From RUG023 sp900315435 (GTDB lineage: Bacteria > Spirochaetota > Spirochaetia > Sphaerochaetales > Sphaerochaetaceae), in NCBI GenBank assembly GCA_902788205.1, contig CADAJJ010000016.1, positions 1 through 64,000 of the forward strand: a stretch of DNA of 64,000 bases, given 5' to 3'. Positions 24,657 to 36,699 of this stretch are shown piece by piece. The notes under the pieces were generated by a model that saw only the letters and a list, made by a program, of their open reading frames with translations, was not told the DNA's origin and did no database searches. Position 1 is the stretch's first letter. Each line of letters opens with the position of its first letter. The position numbers and the translations under genes were made by a program.

Positions 24657-24685
24657 TTGACACGCACAAACGCTTGCAGGACAAT
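24657..24685 (+). promoter_or_regulatory. glyA promoter
   Basis: A consensus TTGACA (24657-24662), a 17-bp spacer and GACAAT (24680-24685) precede the SD and ATG 24716. It lies inside the longest reading of the glyA ORF, which shows that the upstream ATG at 24623 is not the start. Confidence 0.65.
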
Positions 24686-24715
24686 GGTTCCAACCCTGTA
24701 TCGGAGGTGGATGGA

Positions 24716-26233
24716 ATGGATGTATTGCAAAGCTATTTGGAGAGCGGGAAGCCGATCAATGCGGGAATGGTTTCCTATGTCGCGTCGCTGGAAAAAGTCG
24801 CAGAGGTGTCACCATTTGTCGCAGGAAGGATTGTCCAGGAGCTCGCGGACCAACGCACCCATCTGAAGCTGATCGCCAGCGAGAACTTCTCCTCTCTTTC
24901 CGTGCAGGGCGCCATGGGGAACCTGCTGACCGACAAGTACAGCGAAGGATTTCCGTATCACCGCTTCTACGCCGGCTGCGACAATGTCGACGCCATCGAG
25001 GCCTTCGCCGACCAGCAGGCCTGCAAGCTGTTCGGGGCGGAGCACGCCTATGTCCAGCCACATAGCGGTGCCGACGCCAACCTGTGCGCCTATTGGGCCA
25101 TCCTGAACACCCGCATCGAGATGCCTGAGATGGAGAAACTCGGCGAGACCAATCCGAGCAAGATGCAGAAGAAGGACTGGGACAACCTGCGCCACATGCT
25201 TGGCAACCAGCGCATCCTTGGCCTGGACTATTATTCTGGCGGACATCTGACCCATGGCTATCGCCAGAACGTCTCCGCCCAGATGTTCGATTCCTACAGC
25301 TACACCGTCGACGAGAAGACCAAGTTGCTTGACTATGATGCCATCGAGAAGCTGGCCATGGAGGTCAAGCCGCTGATCCTGATTGCCGGATACTCCGCTT
25401 ACCCGCGCAAGGTCAACTTCCGCCGCATGAGCGAGATCGCCAAGAAGGTGGGAGCCACCTTCATGGTCGACATGGCCCATTTCGCCGGTCTGGTCGCCGG
25501 TGGCGTCTTTAGCGGTGACTACGACCCGGTCCGGTGGGCCGACGTCGTGACCACCACGACCCACAAGACCCTTCGTGGCCCCCGTGGCGGCATGATCCTG
25601 TGCAAGAAGGAATATGCCGAAAGTGTCGACAAGGGATGCCCACTGGTCATCGGGGGGCCGCTTCCCCAGATGATGGCGGCAAAGGCGATTGCCCTGACCG
25701 AGGCGCTGCAGCCCTCCTTCAAGGAGTACGCCCGCAAGATTGTCGAGAATGCCCAGGCTTTGGCCGAGGCGCTGATGGCCCAGGGGGTTCCCCTTGATAC
25801 CGATGGCACCGACAACCACTTGATGTTGCTCGACGTGACCAAGTTCGGCCTGAATGGCCGTCAGGCGGAAAGCGCCGTACGCGCCGCCGGCATCACCCTG
25901 AACCGCAACGCCCTTCCCTTTGATCCGAATGGTCCTTGGTACACCAGCGGCCTGCGTATTGGAACGCCAGCCGTCACCACGTTGGGCATGGGCAAGGAGG
26001 AGATGAAGGAGATTGCCGACATCATCGCCTTGGTCCTGAAGAACAGCCGCCCTGCGGTCATCACCAAGGGAGAGCATGCCGGACAGTCCTCGAAGAGCAC
26101 CGCGCACACCGCTCCGGCAGTCCGCAAGGAGGCCTATGACCGGGTGCAGGCGCTGCTGAGGAAGTTCCCGCTCTACCCCGAGCTGGACCTGGAGTTCCTG
26201 CAGAAGGCATTCCCTCTGGTGGACGCAGAGTAA
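24716..26233 (+). CDS. glyA: Serine hydroxymethyltransferase
   Basis: A 505-residue PLP enzyme that converts serine and tetrahydrofolate to glycine and methylene-tetrahydrofolate. Seen: LKLIASENFSS near residue 48, TDKYSEGFPYHRFYAGCDN, HSGADANL, the PLP lysine in TTTTHKTLRGPRGG, and the folate-binding C-terminal region. An insertion (about EMPEMEKLGETNPSKMQKKD to GNQRILGLDYYSGGHLTHG) makes it longer than the E. coli enzyme, as in other spirochaete and chlamydial SHMTs. ATG 24716 has GGAGG eight bases upstream and follows a consensus promoter. It feeds one-carbon units to metF and metH further along. Confidence 0.96.
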   Translation: MDVLQSYLESGKPINAGMVSYVASLEKVAEVSPFVAGRIVQELADQRTHLKLIASENFSSLSVQGAMGNLLTDKYSEGFPYHRFYAGCDNVDAIEAFADQQACKLFGAEHAYVQPHSGADANLCAYWAILNTRIEMPEMEKLGETNPSKMQKKDWDNLRHMLGNQRILGLDYYSGGHLTHGYRQNVSAQMFDSYSYTVDEKTKLLDYDAIEKLAMEVKPLILIAGYSAYPRKVNFRRMSEIAKKVGATFMVDMAHFAGLVAGGVFSGDYDPVRWADVVTTTTHKTLRGPRGGMILCKKEYAESVDKGCPLVIGGPLPQMMAAKAIALTEALQPSFKEYARKIVENAQALAEALMAQGVPLDTDGTDNHLMLLDVTKFGLNGRQAESAVRAAGITLNRNALPFDPNGPWYTSGLRIGTPAVTTLGMGKEEMKEIADIIALVLKNSRPAVITKGEHAGQSSKSTAHTAPAVRKEAYDRVQALLRKFPLYPELDLEFLQKAFPLVDAE

Positions 26234-26247
26234 CCGGTCTTTCCTGG

Positions 26248-26297
26248 AAGCCTCCCGATTCCCTCGTGCAAGGAAAACGGGAGGCTTGTTCTTGTTC
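26248..26297 (+). terminator. Terminator of glyA
   Basis: A 10-bp stem (AAGCCTCCCG with CGGGAGGCTT) with a 20-base loop is followed by GTTCTTGTT. The loop is long, but the stem is perfect and lies 14 bp after the stop. Confidence 0.7.
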
Positions 26298-26318
26298 CGG
26301 ATGAGGTGTTGCAATATG

Positions 26319-26346
26319 TTTCGCTTCCCCGATTCAGTGCTATACT
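26319..26346 (+). promoter_or_regulatory. Promoter of the hydantoinase-like gene
   Basis: An extended -10 (TGC followed by TATACT, 26338-26346) with a weak -35 TTTCGC (26319-26324) precedes AGGAGG (26358-26363) and ATG 26368. Confidence 0.5.
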
Positions 26347-26367
26347 ACTGTTCGGATAGGAGGGAAT

Positions 26368-27768
26368 ATGCAAGCAACACTTATCAGGAACGCGCTTGTG
26401 GTTGACGCGGAATGGACCCGTAAGGCCGATGTCCTTATCGAGGGCTCCCAGGTGGCCCATATCGCCACGCACATGGATCCGTCACTGGTTCCCGAGGGGG
26501 CCAAGGTCGTCGACGCCCATGGACTGTATCTGCTTCCTGGTCTGATCGACGCCCATACCCATTATCATCTCGTCAGCCGGGGGACGGTCACCTGTGATTC
26601 CTTCCCCGAAGGGAGCAGGCTCGCCGCGTTCGGCGGCGTGACCACTGTCGTCGATTTCGCCGATGACGACAAGAAAGGAAATCTCGCCGCCTGCACCGAG
26701 GCACGCCTGAAAGAGATGGAGGGCGGCATGGCGATCGACTACTCCCTGCACCAGGGGGTCTACGCCTGGAGAAAGACGCTCGGGGCGGAGATGGAGGCCC
26801 TTGCCAAGCGGGGAATCCGCGCCCTGAAGATGTTCACCACCTACAAGAACATCGGATACCTGGTGGACGATCCCAAAGAGCTGCGGGATGTCTTTGCCAA
26901 CGCCAAGCGCGAGGAGATGATGGTCTGCGTCCACTGTGAGGACGAGGCTTTGCTCAATGAAATCCAGTCCACATACCAAGGCTCCTACAACCCTCCGGCG
27001 CACGCTGTGCTTCGCCCCAGCGAGGTCGAGGCGAGAGGAATCCGGACGGTGGGCATGATCGCCCATGACCTCGGCATGACGCTCTATGTCGTCCATCTTT
27101 CCAGCAAGAAAGGCCTGGAGATGGTCCGCTACCTGCGTTCCATCGGTACCCGTGTCATCGTCGAGACCACACCAACCTACTTGTTTCTTGACCGCAGCCT
27201 GCTCGAGGGAGCGGATGGGTCGCTTTTCGTGATGACACCACCGCTCAGGGACAAGGAGGACAACCTGGCCCTGCAGGAGGCTCTCGCAGGAGGGGAGATC
27301 CAGGTGGTCGCCACCGACCATTGTGCCTTTACCCGTCAGCAGAAACTCTCCAGCAACGACTGCCGGACCGTGTATCCGGGTATCCCGGGTACCGAGGAAC
27401 TGCTTCCTTTGCTGCACACCCGGTTTGTGAAGGAGGGGAAGATCACCATCAACCAGCTGGTGAACCTGCTTTCCACCGGGCCGGCGAAAGCTTTCGGGCT
27501 GGCTCCCCGCAAGGGTCGTGTCGAGGTGGGTTCCGATGCCGACCTGGTGCTTTTCGATCCGGACAAGGCATGGATCCTTTCGGGCAAGAGCCTGCACTCT
27601 GCCAGCGGGTATACCGCGTACGAAGGGTGGAAGGTGGAAGGAAAGGCGGTCGCGGTCTACAGGCGCGGCTGCCTGATGGTGGAGGGAAGCGAGTACTATG
27701 GTGTTCCCGGCAGCGGCCACTTTGTTCCCCAGGGCAAGCCAGGCCAGGTAGCCACCATCCTGCACTGA
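26368..27768 (+). CDS. Hydantoinase / dihydropyrimidinase-like amidohydrolase
   Basis: A 466-residue metal-dependent amidohydrolase of the dihydropyrimidinase/D-hydantoinase type, which opens cyclic ureides. The metal ligands are visible as DAHTHYH, the carboxylated lysine in ALKMFTTYK, HCEDEALL, VVHLSSKKG and TDHCAFT. The end (VPGSGHFVPQGKPG) resembles hydantoinase tails. The residue after the HTH motif differs from the usual LD/MD pattern, so the ring substrate may not be a classic hydantoin. It is 55 bp ahead of the cytidine deaminase fusion in the same direction, which fits a role in nucleobase salvage or breakdown. Allantoinase or phenylhydantoinase are alternatives. Confidence 0.85.
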   Translation: MQATLIRNALVVDAEWTRKADVLIEGSQVAHIATHMDPSLVPEGAKVVDAHGLYLLPGLIDAHTHYHLVSRGTVTCDSFPEGSRLAAFGGVTTVVDFADDDKKGNLAACTEARLKEMEGGMAIDYSLHQGVYAWRKTLGAEMEALAKRGIRALKMFTTYKNIGYLVDDPKELRDVFANAKREEMMVCVHCEDEALLNEIQSTYQGSYNPPAHAVLRPSEVEARGIRTVGMIAHDLGMTLYVVHLSSKKGLEMVRYLRSIGTRVIVETTPTYLFLDRSLLEGADGSLFVMTPPLRDKEDNLALQEALAGGEIQVVATDHCAFTRQQKLSSNDCRTVYPGIPGTEELLPLLHTRFVKEGKITINQLVNLLSTGPAKAFGLAPRKGRVEVGSDADLVLFDPDKAWILSGKSLHSASGYTAYEGWKVEGKAVAVYRRGCLMVEGSEYYGVPGSGHFVPQGKPGQVATILH

Positions 27769-27823
27769 CCCTTCCTTGTCCAAACCTTCCATATTCCTTA
27801 CCATAGGGAACGAGAGGATCATC

Positions 27824-28753
27824 ATGGTTCGTTGGGTAGTCTGTTCATATGACGAGGCCAGCAAGGTTGAGGGTGGCCCCTTCCTGCTTCACGAGTTGCG
27901 GCAGGCCGCTGTAACCGTTGGCGGCTATTCTGGGCAAAGAGACGTGGAAAGGGGAGATTGCACCTTGCTGGTCAGGCGAGGGGAGGGTCCCCTCGTGCAG
28001 GTGAAAGAGGGAATGTTTTCCTGCGGGGGAACGATGAGCCTTCCGTTGGTGCTTTCCGCCCTCGGGGGAGATGCGGGCGAGGCTCTTGCCATCGCATTCA
28101 CCCCGCAAGAGGTCTCCGAAGCCAAGAGCGCCGGCATGAAGGTCCTGGCGGTCGCCAGCCAGACGGATGCGGTGACTTTGGCCGACAGTGGTGCCGATAT
28201 CATTGTCGACAGCCTGCTTGCCCTCGGCCGGTTTCATGATGCCGGCTCCTTCGAAGCCCAGCTTCTCAAACTGGAGGACACGGAAGGGCAGAGCGGCACG
28301 GTACGCTACGGGCGCAACTTGCTTCGTCCGGTCTCCTCGCCGCTGTTCAGCCTGGAACGCGCCATCACCCTTGCCATCGAGATGGCGACCAATGTCTGGA
28401 AGAACGCCTATGCCCCCTATTCCCGTTTCAAGGTCGGGGCTGCCGTCGTCAGTGCCGCGACCGGAAGGGTCTACTCCGGGTGCAATGTGGAGAACGGCAG
28501 CTACGGCGCCACCATTTGCGCCGAGCGCAACGCCATCCTCCATGCCATCGCCGTCGAGGGGGTCATCGGCATCGAAGCCCTGGTGGTGGCCAGCAAGGGG
28601 AATCCTCTTGCTCCTCCCTGTGCCCAGTGCCTGCAGGTGATCAGCGAATTCGCCCGTCCCGAGACCCAGGTGCATCTGGTCTCTGTCGACGGGAAAAGCC
28701 ACAAGGTCTATCAATTCGGGCAGTTGCTGCCCCATCCTTTCGTGCTGGAGTGA
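27824..28753 (+). CDS. Cytidine deaminase with N-terminal HAD-like extension
   Basis: A 309-residue protein. The C-terminal 130 residues are a cytidine deaminase: AYAPYSRFKVGAAV, the zinc site NVENGSYGATICAERNAI (Cys-Ala-Glu) and PPCAQCLQVISEF. This enzyme converts cytidine to uridine. The first 170 residues are not found in standard deaminases. They contain FTPQEVSEAKSAGMKVLAVA and then SGADIIVDSLLAL, like the end of a HAD-family phosphatase, but without an N-terminal DxD nucleophile. It may be a dead or regulatory HAD remnant. ATG 27824 has GAGAGGA upstream. The ORF's TTG at 27776 is less likely. Confidence 0.85.
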   Translation: MVRWVVCSYDEASKVEGGPFLLHELRQAAVTVGGYSGQRDVERGDCTLLVRRGEGPLVQVKEGMFSCGGTMSLPLVLSALGGDAGEALAIAFTPQEVSEAKSAGMKVLAVASQTDAVTLADSGADIIVDSLLALGRFHDAGSFEAQLLKLEDTEGQSGTVRYGRNLLRPVSSPLFSLERAITLAIEMATNVWKNAYAPYSRFKVGAAVVSAATGRVYSGCNVENGSYGATICAERNAILHAIAVEGVIGIEALVVASKGNPLAPPCAQCLQVISEFARPETQVHLVSVDGKSHKVYQFGQLLPHPFVLE

Positions 28754-28756
28754 TTT

Positions 28757-30016
28757 GTGAACAAGAAGCATCTTCCCGCGCTACTCGCATGCTGCCTCGT
28801 CCTGCTTTGGGGTTGCGCGTCAACCCGTCCCATGGCCAAGGGGCCGACCGCGGATCCTTCGCTTGGTCTTGTCGAGAAACTGCATCTCGTCGGCCTTCCC
28901 AAGACGCCGATTACCAAACCGACTGTCTGGTACAACGGCAACGCGTGGCGCGACCATGTGACGGAACTGGTGCGAGGCGCGAAGCAATATGTGGTCATCA
29001 CTTCGTTCCTTGCCTCGAACAGCCTTCCGAACGCCGATTTCTACCAGGCGTTGGTCGACAAGGCCAACGAGGGCGTCCCTGTCTACTTCCTTGTGGACGG
29101 CTCGGGCTTGTTCGACATGACCGAGAGCCGTAAGAGCCTGATTCCCCTGATGTACCTGACCCACACGCCCATCCATTTTCTGGAAACCAAACCGATTTCT
29201 GCGGCGCGCCTGGTGGGAGCAAGCGATTTTTTCTTCCGCTACCATCAGAAGGTAGTGATCATCGACGGGCGGGTGATGGCGATTGGTGGCATGAACTTCA
29301 ACTACATCTCTGTCGGAGCTCCCCCGGGAAAGGACCTGCAAAGGGACACGATGTATGAGTTCACCAGTCCGGAAGCGGTCGCCGCCTTCCTCGGCTGGTT
29401 CGTCCCATGGTGGAACGACCAGAGCTGGGACCGCCTTGACTTGAAGGATTTCCCCATCGACTACTCCTACAGGCAGGATGCGCCGAAAGTCGACGCATGG
29501 CTGGTCAACGAGGTACCGGGCAGCCATACCATCGGCTCGGCCTATGGCGCCCTCCTTTCCTCGGCGAAGGAGAGTGTGGAGATCCTGCCCTTCCTGCCAG
29601 CTTTGGATGCCAACATGATGCGGGCGATCAAGGAGACGGTTGCCCGCGGGGTGAAGGTGAGTATGGTCATCTCCTACGACAAACGCACCAGCGACCGGTA
29701 CATGTACCTGCCGTTGCTCGAGGCCGGGGTGGATATGCGCATCGAGCCTCCCAGCGAGAAAGGACTGCTGCATGAGAAACTGATGGTGGTTGACGACCGG
29801 TACGTGATGGTGGGCTCGAGCAACTTCAATGTCCGTTCGATGGCGCTCTCCTACGAGATCTGCATGATCATCGATGACCCCGACCTGGCCAAGATGGCCC
29901 ATCAGCATTACAACGAGCTGTACGACCAGGCGGTCTATGTCTCGCCCGAAGAGGCAAAGCAATGGCGTACCTTCGGGAAGATGCTGATGCACATGCTGAT
30001 GACGGTGGGAGGTTGA
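28757..30016 (+). CDS. Phospholipase D-family lipoprotein
   Basis: A 419-residue PLD-superfamily protein with both HKD motifs: HQKVVIID (His163, Lys165, Asp170) and HEKLMVVD (His339, Lys341, Asp346), each followed by a G-G/G-S motif and Asn. Such enzymes are phosphatidyltransferases or phospholipases, for example cardiolipin synthase. The N-terminus is a lipoprotein signal (LLWGC, Cys20), so the enzyme is anchored and faces the periplasm or outside, unlike cytoplasmic-membrane cardiolipin synthases with N-terminal helices. The start is GTG 28757 with GGAG six bases upstream. It follows the deaminase by three bases and precedes two exported proteins. Confidence 0.85.
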   Translation: MNKKHLPALLACCLVLLWGCASTRPMAKGPTADPSLGLVEKLHLVGLPKTPITKPTVWYNGNAWRDHVTELVRGAKQYVVITSFLASNSLPNADFYQALVDKANEGVPVYFLVDGSGLFDMTESRKSLIPLMYLTHTPIHFLETKPISAARLVGASDFFFRYHQKVVIIDGRVMAIGGMNFNYISVGAPPGKDLQRDTMYEFTSPEAVAAFLGWFVPWWNDQSWDRLDLKDFPIDYSYRQDAPKVDAWLVNEVPGSHTIGSAYGALLSSAKESVEILPFLPALDANMMRAIKETVARGVKVSMVISYDKRTSDRYMYLPLLEAGVDMRIEPPSEKGLLHEKLMVVDDRYVMVGSSNFNVRSMALSYEICMIIDDPDLAKMAHQHYNELYDQAVYVSPEEAKQWRTFGKMLMHMLMTVGG

Positions 30017-30018
30017 AG

Positions 30019-30531
30019 ATGAAGCGATTCTGGTTGTTCCTTGTGTTGGTCGCGGTTCTTGCTTGCCCGCTATCGGCGCGGAAGGTAGGCTTCGGCGTGG
30101 CCAAGGATGGAGAGAAGACGGAGGATAACGCCTATGGCGGGTTCTCTGCCTGGCTCGCCTACGAGCCTTTCGAGTTCAAGTTCGGCAATCCCTCCCTGAC
30201 GCTCGCCATGGCTATGGAGAGCGACGAGGATTGGGATATCTCGATTCCGAGCGTGACGCTGGCGGTCAATGTCGACCTGTTCCGGACGCTCCACCATCCC
30301 TTCTGGATCATCGCCCACAACCGTGTCGCCTGGGATCCTGCCTTGAGCCTGGGGGTGCAGGCCCGATTTGACGGGGATGGGAACCGGCCTGCGCTCTATA
30401 TGAGCGTATCTCCTTTCAAGTTCAGCCAGCCCGATTTCTGGTATGAGGCGCTGAGTCCCTTCTTCACCTATGCAAGCGAGGGGTGGAGCTGGGGTGTCGC
30501 ATTGCTCCGCTTTACCTGGATGTTCCTATGA
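30019..30531 (+). CDS. Exported protein of unknown function
   Basis: A 170-residue product with a signal peptide (MKRFWLFLVLVAVLACPLSA) and a beta-rich, aromatic-rich mature part with alternating hydrophobic residues, suggestive of a small outer-membrane or periplasmic beta protein. It has no recognised family. The start is two bases after the PLD gene, with GGGAGG upstream. Its stop overlaps the next start in ATGA. The Cys at residue 16 could be read as a lipobox, but the pattern is poor. Confidence 0.6.
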   Translation: MKRFWLFLVLVAVLACPLSARKVGFGVAKDGEKTEDNAYGGFSAWLAYEPFEFKFGNPSLTLAMAMESDEDWDISIPSVTLAVNVDLFRTLHHPFWIIAHNRVAWDPALSLGVQARFDGDGNRPALYMSVSPFKFSQPDFWYEALSPFFTYASEGWSWGVALLRFTWMFL

Positions 30532-31121
30532 GATTGAACCGAGTTTGCGCCGTTGTGGCGTTTGTGTCGCTCTTGGCCCTTCCCGTGACGGCGAAGGGAA
30601 TCGGGAGCTTTGACTTGGGGGTGACTTTGGGTACCCGCTCCCACTACTTCGAGGAGAAATACGATGACTCGAAGCTGGCTGTCCAGTATGGACTGACGTT
30701 GGGCTTGAGCGACGTCTATGAGCTGGATGTGACTGGAACGAGCGAGGTGGTTCCCGATTTCTTTGAAGGCACGAACACCACCATGCAGGTGTTGCTCCAG
30801 CGTTCCCTGCTGGGAGAGCGCAATACAGGAACCGCCGTCAGCGGTATCGGCCTGAATACCCTGCTGGGTTTCGGCGTAGGACTGTCGACCTACCACGAGA
30901 CAGGTGAGTTCTATCCGACCCACCTGCTTTTCAGCCTGACCCCGGTGACCATCGGGACCCCGATGATGGGCAAGAGGGAGAAGCTATGCTCCCTCACGCT
31001 CGCGGTAAACATCTACGACAAGTCGATCAGCCTGTATGTCGATCTGATGTCGTTCGACTTCTATTTGCTGGGCTCTTGGTTCCAGCACCGGCCGCCTACC
31101 TCGTCGACTCAAGCGCTGTGA
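30528..31121 (+). CDS. Exported beta-rich protein of unknown function
   Basis: A 197-residue product starting MRLNRVCAVVAFVSLLALPVTAKG, a clear signal peptide. The rest has repeated amphipathic strands (FDLGVTLGTRSHYF, LAVQYGLTLGLSDVYELDVTG, SLTLAVNIYDKSISLYVDL) and looks like an outer-membrane barrel or a secreted beta protein. It is translationally coupled to the previous exported protein and its 3' end overlaps the convergent rpiB by 26 bp. The function is unknown; the pairing with a PLD lipoprotein suggests an envelope role. Confidence 0.6.
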   Translation: MRLNRVCAVVAFVSLLALPVTAKGIGSFDLGVTLGTRSHYFEEKYDDSKLAVQYGLTLGLSDVYELDVTGTSEVVPDFFEGTNTTMQVLLQRSLLGERNTGTAVSGIGLNTLLGFGVGLSTYHETGEFYPTHLLFSLTPVTIGTPMMGKREKLCSLTLAVNIYDKSISLYVDLMSFDFYLLGSWFQHRPPTSSTQAL

Positions 31122-31542
31122 GCTTGTCGATGCGCTTCTGGTGGCGTCCGCCAGCGAAGGTAGCCGCCATATAGGCGTCGACCATGGCCTCGGGGCTGTC
31201 AGGGTAGTTGGTGATCCGTCCCCCGAAGGCGAGGAAGTTGGCGTTGTTGTGCTCTTTTGCCTTTTCTGCGGCAAAGGCGTTGACCGGCAGGGCGCAACGG
31301 ATACCCTTGATCTTGTTCGCGGCCATGCTGATGCCTTCTCCGGTGCCACAGCAGACGATACCGAAATCGTATCCCCCTTTCTTGTATTCGTCCGTCGCTT
31401 TCTTGGCGATATCGGGGTAGTCGACACTCTCCTCGGTGAAGACGCCGAGATGGTTGACGGTGATTCCTTTTCCTTCCAGATGCGCTTTCAAACGTTGCGC
31501 CAGTTCGACGGCGCCGTGGTCGTTGGCAAGAACAACTTTCAT
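31096..31542 (-). CDS. rpiB: Ribose-5-phosphate isomerase B
   Basis: A 148-residue RpiB/LacAB-fold isomerase that interconverts ribose-5-phosphate and ribulose-5-phosphate in the pentose phosphate pathway. Seen: LANDHGAVELAQRLK (phosphate-binding start), DYPDIAKKA, and the active-site loop IVCCGTGEGISMAANKIKGIRCAL. ATG 31542 has GGAGG ten bases upstream. The ORF extends to 31710, but that part overlaps the divergent ppaC coding region and has no family match. An allose-phosphate isomerase role is also possible. Confidence 0.93.
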   Translation of the reverse strand: MKVVLANDHGAVELAQRLKAHLEGKGITVNHLGVFTEESVDYPDIAKKATDEYKKGGYDFGIVCCGTGEGISMAANKIKGIRCALPVNAFAAEKAKEHNNANFLAFGGRITNYPDSPEAMVDAYMAATFAGGRHQKRIDKLTALESTR

Positions 31543-31580
31543 GTAAGATCCTCCAACCTGTAGTCTACCCACTCTGGCTC

Positions 31581-31609
31581 TTGGTGAAAAGCGTCCGCTT
31601 GTGTAAGAT
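31581..31609 (+). promoter_or_regulatory. Candidate leaderless promoter of ppaC
   Basis: TTGGTG (31581-31586), a 17-bp spacer and TAAGAT (31604-31609) end six bases before ATG 31616. No SD is present. The protein's N-terminus is fixed by the family, so the start cannot be moved downstream. Confidence 0.55.
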
Positions 31610-31615
31610 GTTTCC

Positions 31616-33249
31616 ATGGCTGATATTTTTGTGACGGGACATCGCAATCCCGATATGGACAGTGTCTGCAGCGCCTGGGCGTACGCTAATCTGAAGAACA
31701 CTTTGGACAAGCAGAATACCTACATCCCTGTACGGTGCGGAAACCTGAACGACGCCACCAAGGCGGTCTTCGACCAGCTTTCGCTGACGCCTCCGGGATT
31801 CCTGAAGGATGTCCGTTCCCGTCTTGCCCCGGTGGTGCGCAGGGGGGAGCCGATGGTGGATGTCTCTGATCCATTGACTACGTTGATCCCTCTGTTCCAG
31901 ACCAATCCCGCCGCGGTCGGGGTGATGGACGGTTCCCGCTTTGCCGGCCTGCTCACCGCGGAGGCGGTCAACTCCTTCTTCCTGCAGGATTCCAGCAAGA
32001 AGCGTCCAAGTTATCATTTCGTCATTGACACCATTCCCAAAGTGCTCCCCGGCCACTTTCTCAAGAAAGGGGAGCCGGCGGAGTTCACCGGTCCGATTGC
32101 CATCGGGGCCATGAAGTATGAACTGTTCTGCGAGCACATGGACGCTTGGAGCAAGGAGGGGGTCAGCCCCTTGTGGGTCTTCGGTGACCGCGACCGCCAT
32201 CTGCAGAAGGCGATCGACACCCAGGTTCCCTGCATCGTCCTGACCGGTTCCCAGTACAAGGTCTATGAATCGGTCGACCTTTCCCGTTTCAAAGGGTCGA
32301 TTTTCCTCAGCGAGGCTGACACCAGTGAGACACTACGCCTGCTCAGGCTCTCCGTCCAAGTACGCGAGCTATTGAAGGAGTCCTTGCCCCATCTGGAGGA
32401 CGAAATGCTCTTCGACGAGGCGAAGAACATGCTCCACTCGGGCAAGTTCCGGGCCATGCCGGTCTTTCATGGCAACCAGTATCTTGGCTTCGTCAGCCGA
32501 CGTTGCTTCATGGACAAGCCACGGATCAAGGTGATCCTGGTGGACCACAACGAGAGCCAGCAGAGCGTTTCCGGCCTCGAGGAGGCGGAGGTCCTGGAGA
32601 TTATCGACCACCATCGGGTCGACGGCATCCATACCGACCAGCCAATCTATATTCTTTGCAACCCGCTTGGGTCGACCTGCACGATTGTCTGGACCCTTTA
32701 CCGCAGGCAATGGGTCCCCTTGACCAAAAAGGTGGCCCAGGTGTTGCTTGCCGGCATCACCAGCGACACGGTCGGCCTGAAGAGCCCGACCACCACCGAG
32801 GTGGACCGCCAAGCGGTCAAGGACCTGACGGAAATCGCAGAGGTCGCCGACTATCAGGCCTACACCGAGACGTTGTTCAGCTATGGCGCCTCGTTGGTGG
32901 GCAAGGATCCGTTGATGCTGGTGGAGAGCGATTTCAAGACCTACCAGGAGAAGGGCATGCTTTTTGGAATCGGCCAGTGCGAGGTGACCATGCTGGATGA
33001 CAGCAAGCGCTTCGTCCCGTCCTTCTTCGAGGCTCTGGAGAAAAGCAGGCTCCAGCACGGACTGGACTTCGCCCTGTTCCTGATTACCGACATTGTCCAC
33101 GAGAACAGCCTTCTCCTGGCGACAGGCATGGGGACCCTGGAGTCCCACTTCGCCTATGAGCGGGTGTCTCCCCACCTCTTCTTCCTGCCCGGCGTGCTCT
33201 CCCGCAAGAAACAGCTTTTGCCTGAGGTGGTGCGGGTCCTCGAGGAAGG

Positions 33250-33253
<4 letters not shown>
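31616..33253 (+). CDS. ppaC: Manganese-dependent inorganic pyrophosphatase with CBS and DRTGG-like insert
   Basis: A 545-residue family II (DHH/DHHA2) pyrophosphatase that hydrolyses PPi in the cytoplasm. The N-terminal DHH motifs are FVTGHRNPDMDSVCSA and later VDHNE and EIIDHHRVDG. DHHA2 is C-terminal (SFFEAL to FFLPGVLSRKKQLLPEV). Between the DHH motifs a 240-residue regulatory insert carries two CBS parts (DPLTTLIPLF; NMLHSGKFRAMPVF) around a DRTGG-like domain, as in nucleotide-regulated CBS-PPases. It is the first gene of a translationally coupled run with metH and metF. Confidence 0.95.

Positions 33254-36695
<3,442 letters not shown>

Positions 36696-36699
<4 letters not shown>

Noticed and set aside
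24623..24715. Upstream start of glyA at 24623
   Set aside because: A consensus promoter lies at 24657-24685 inside this stretch and an SD precedes ATG 24716, so these bases are untranslated.
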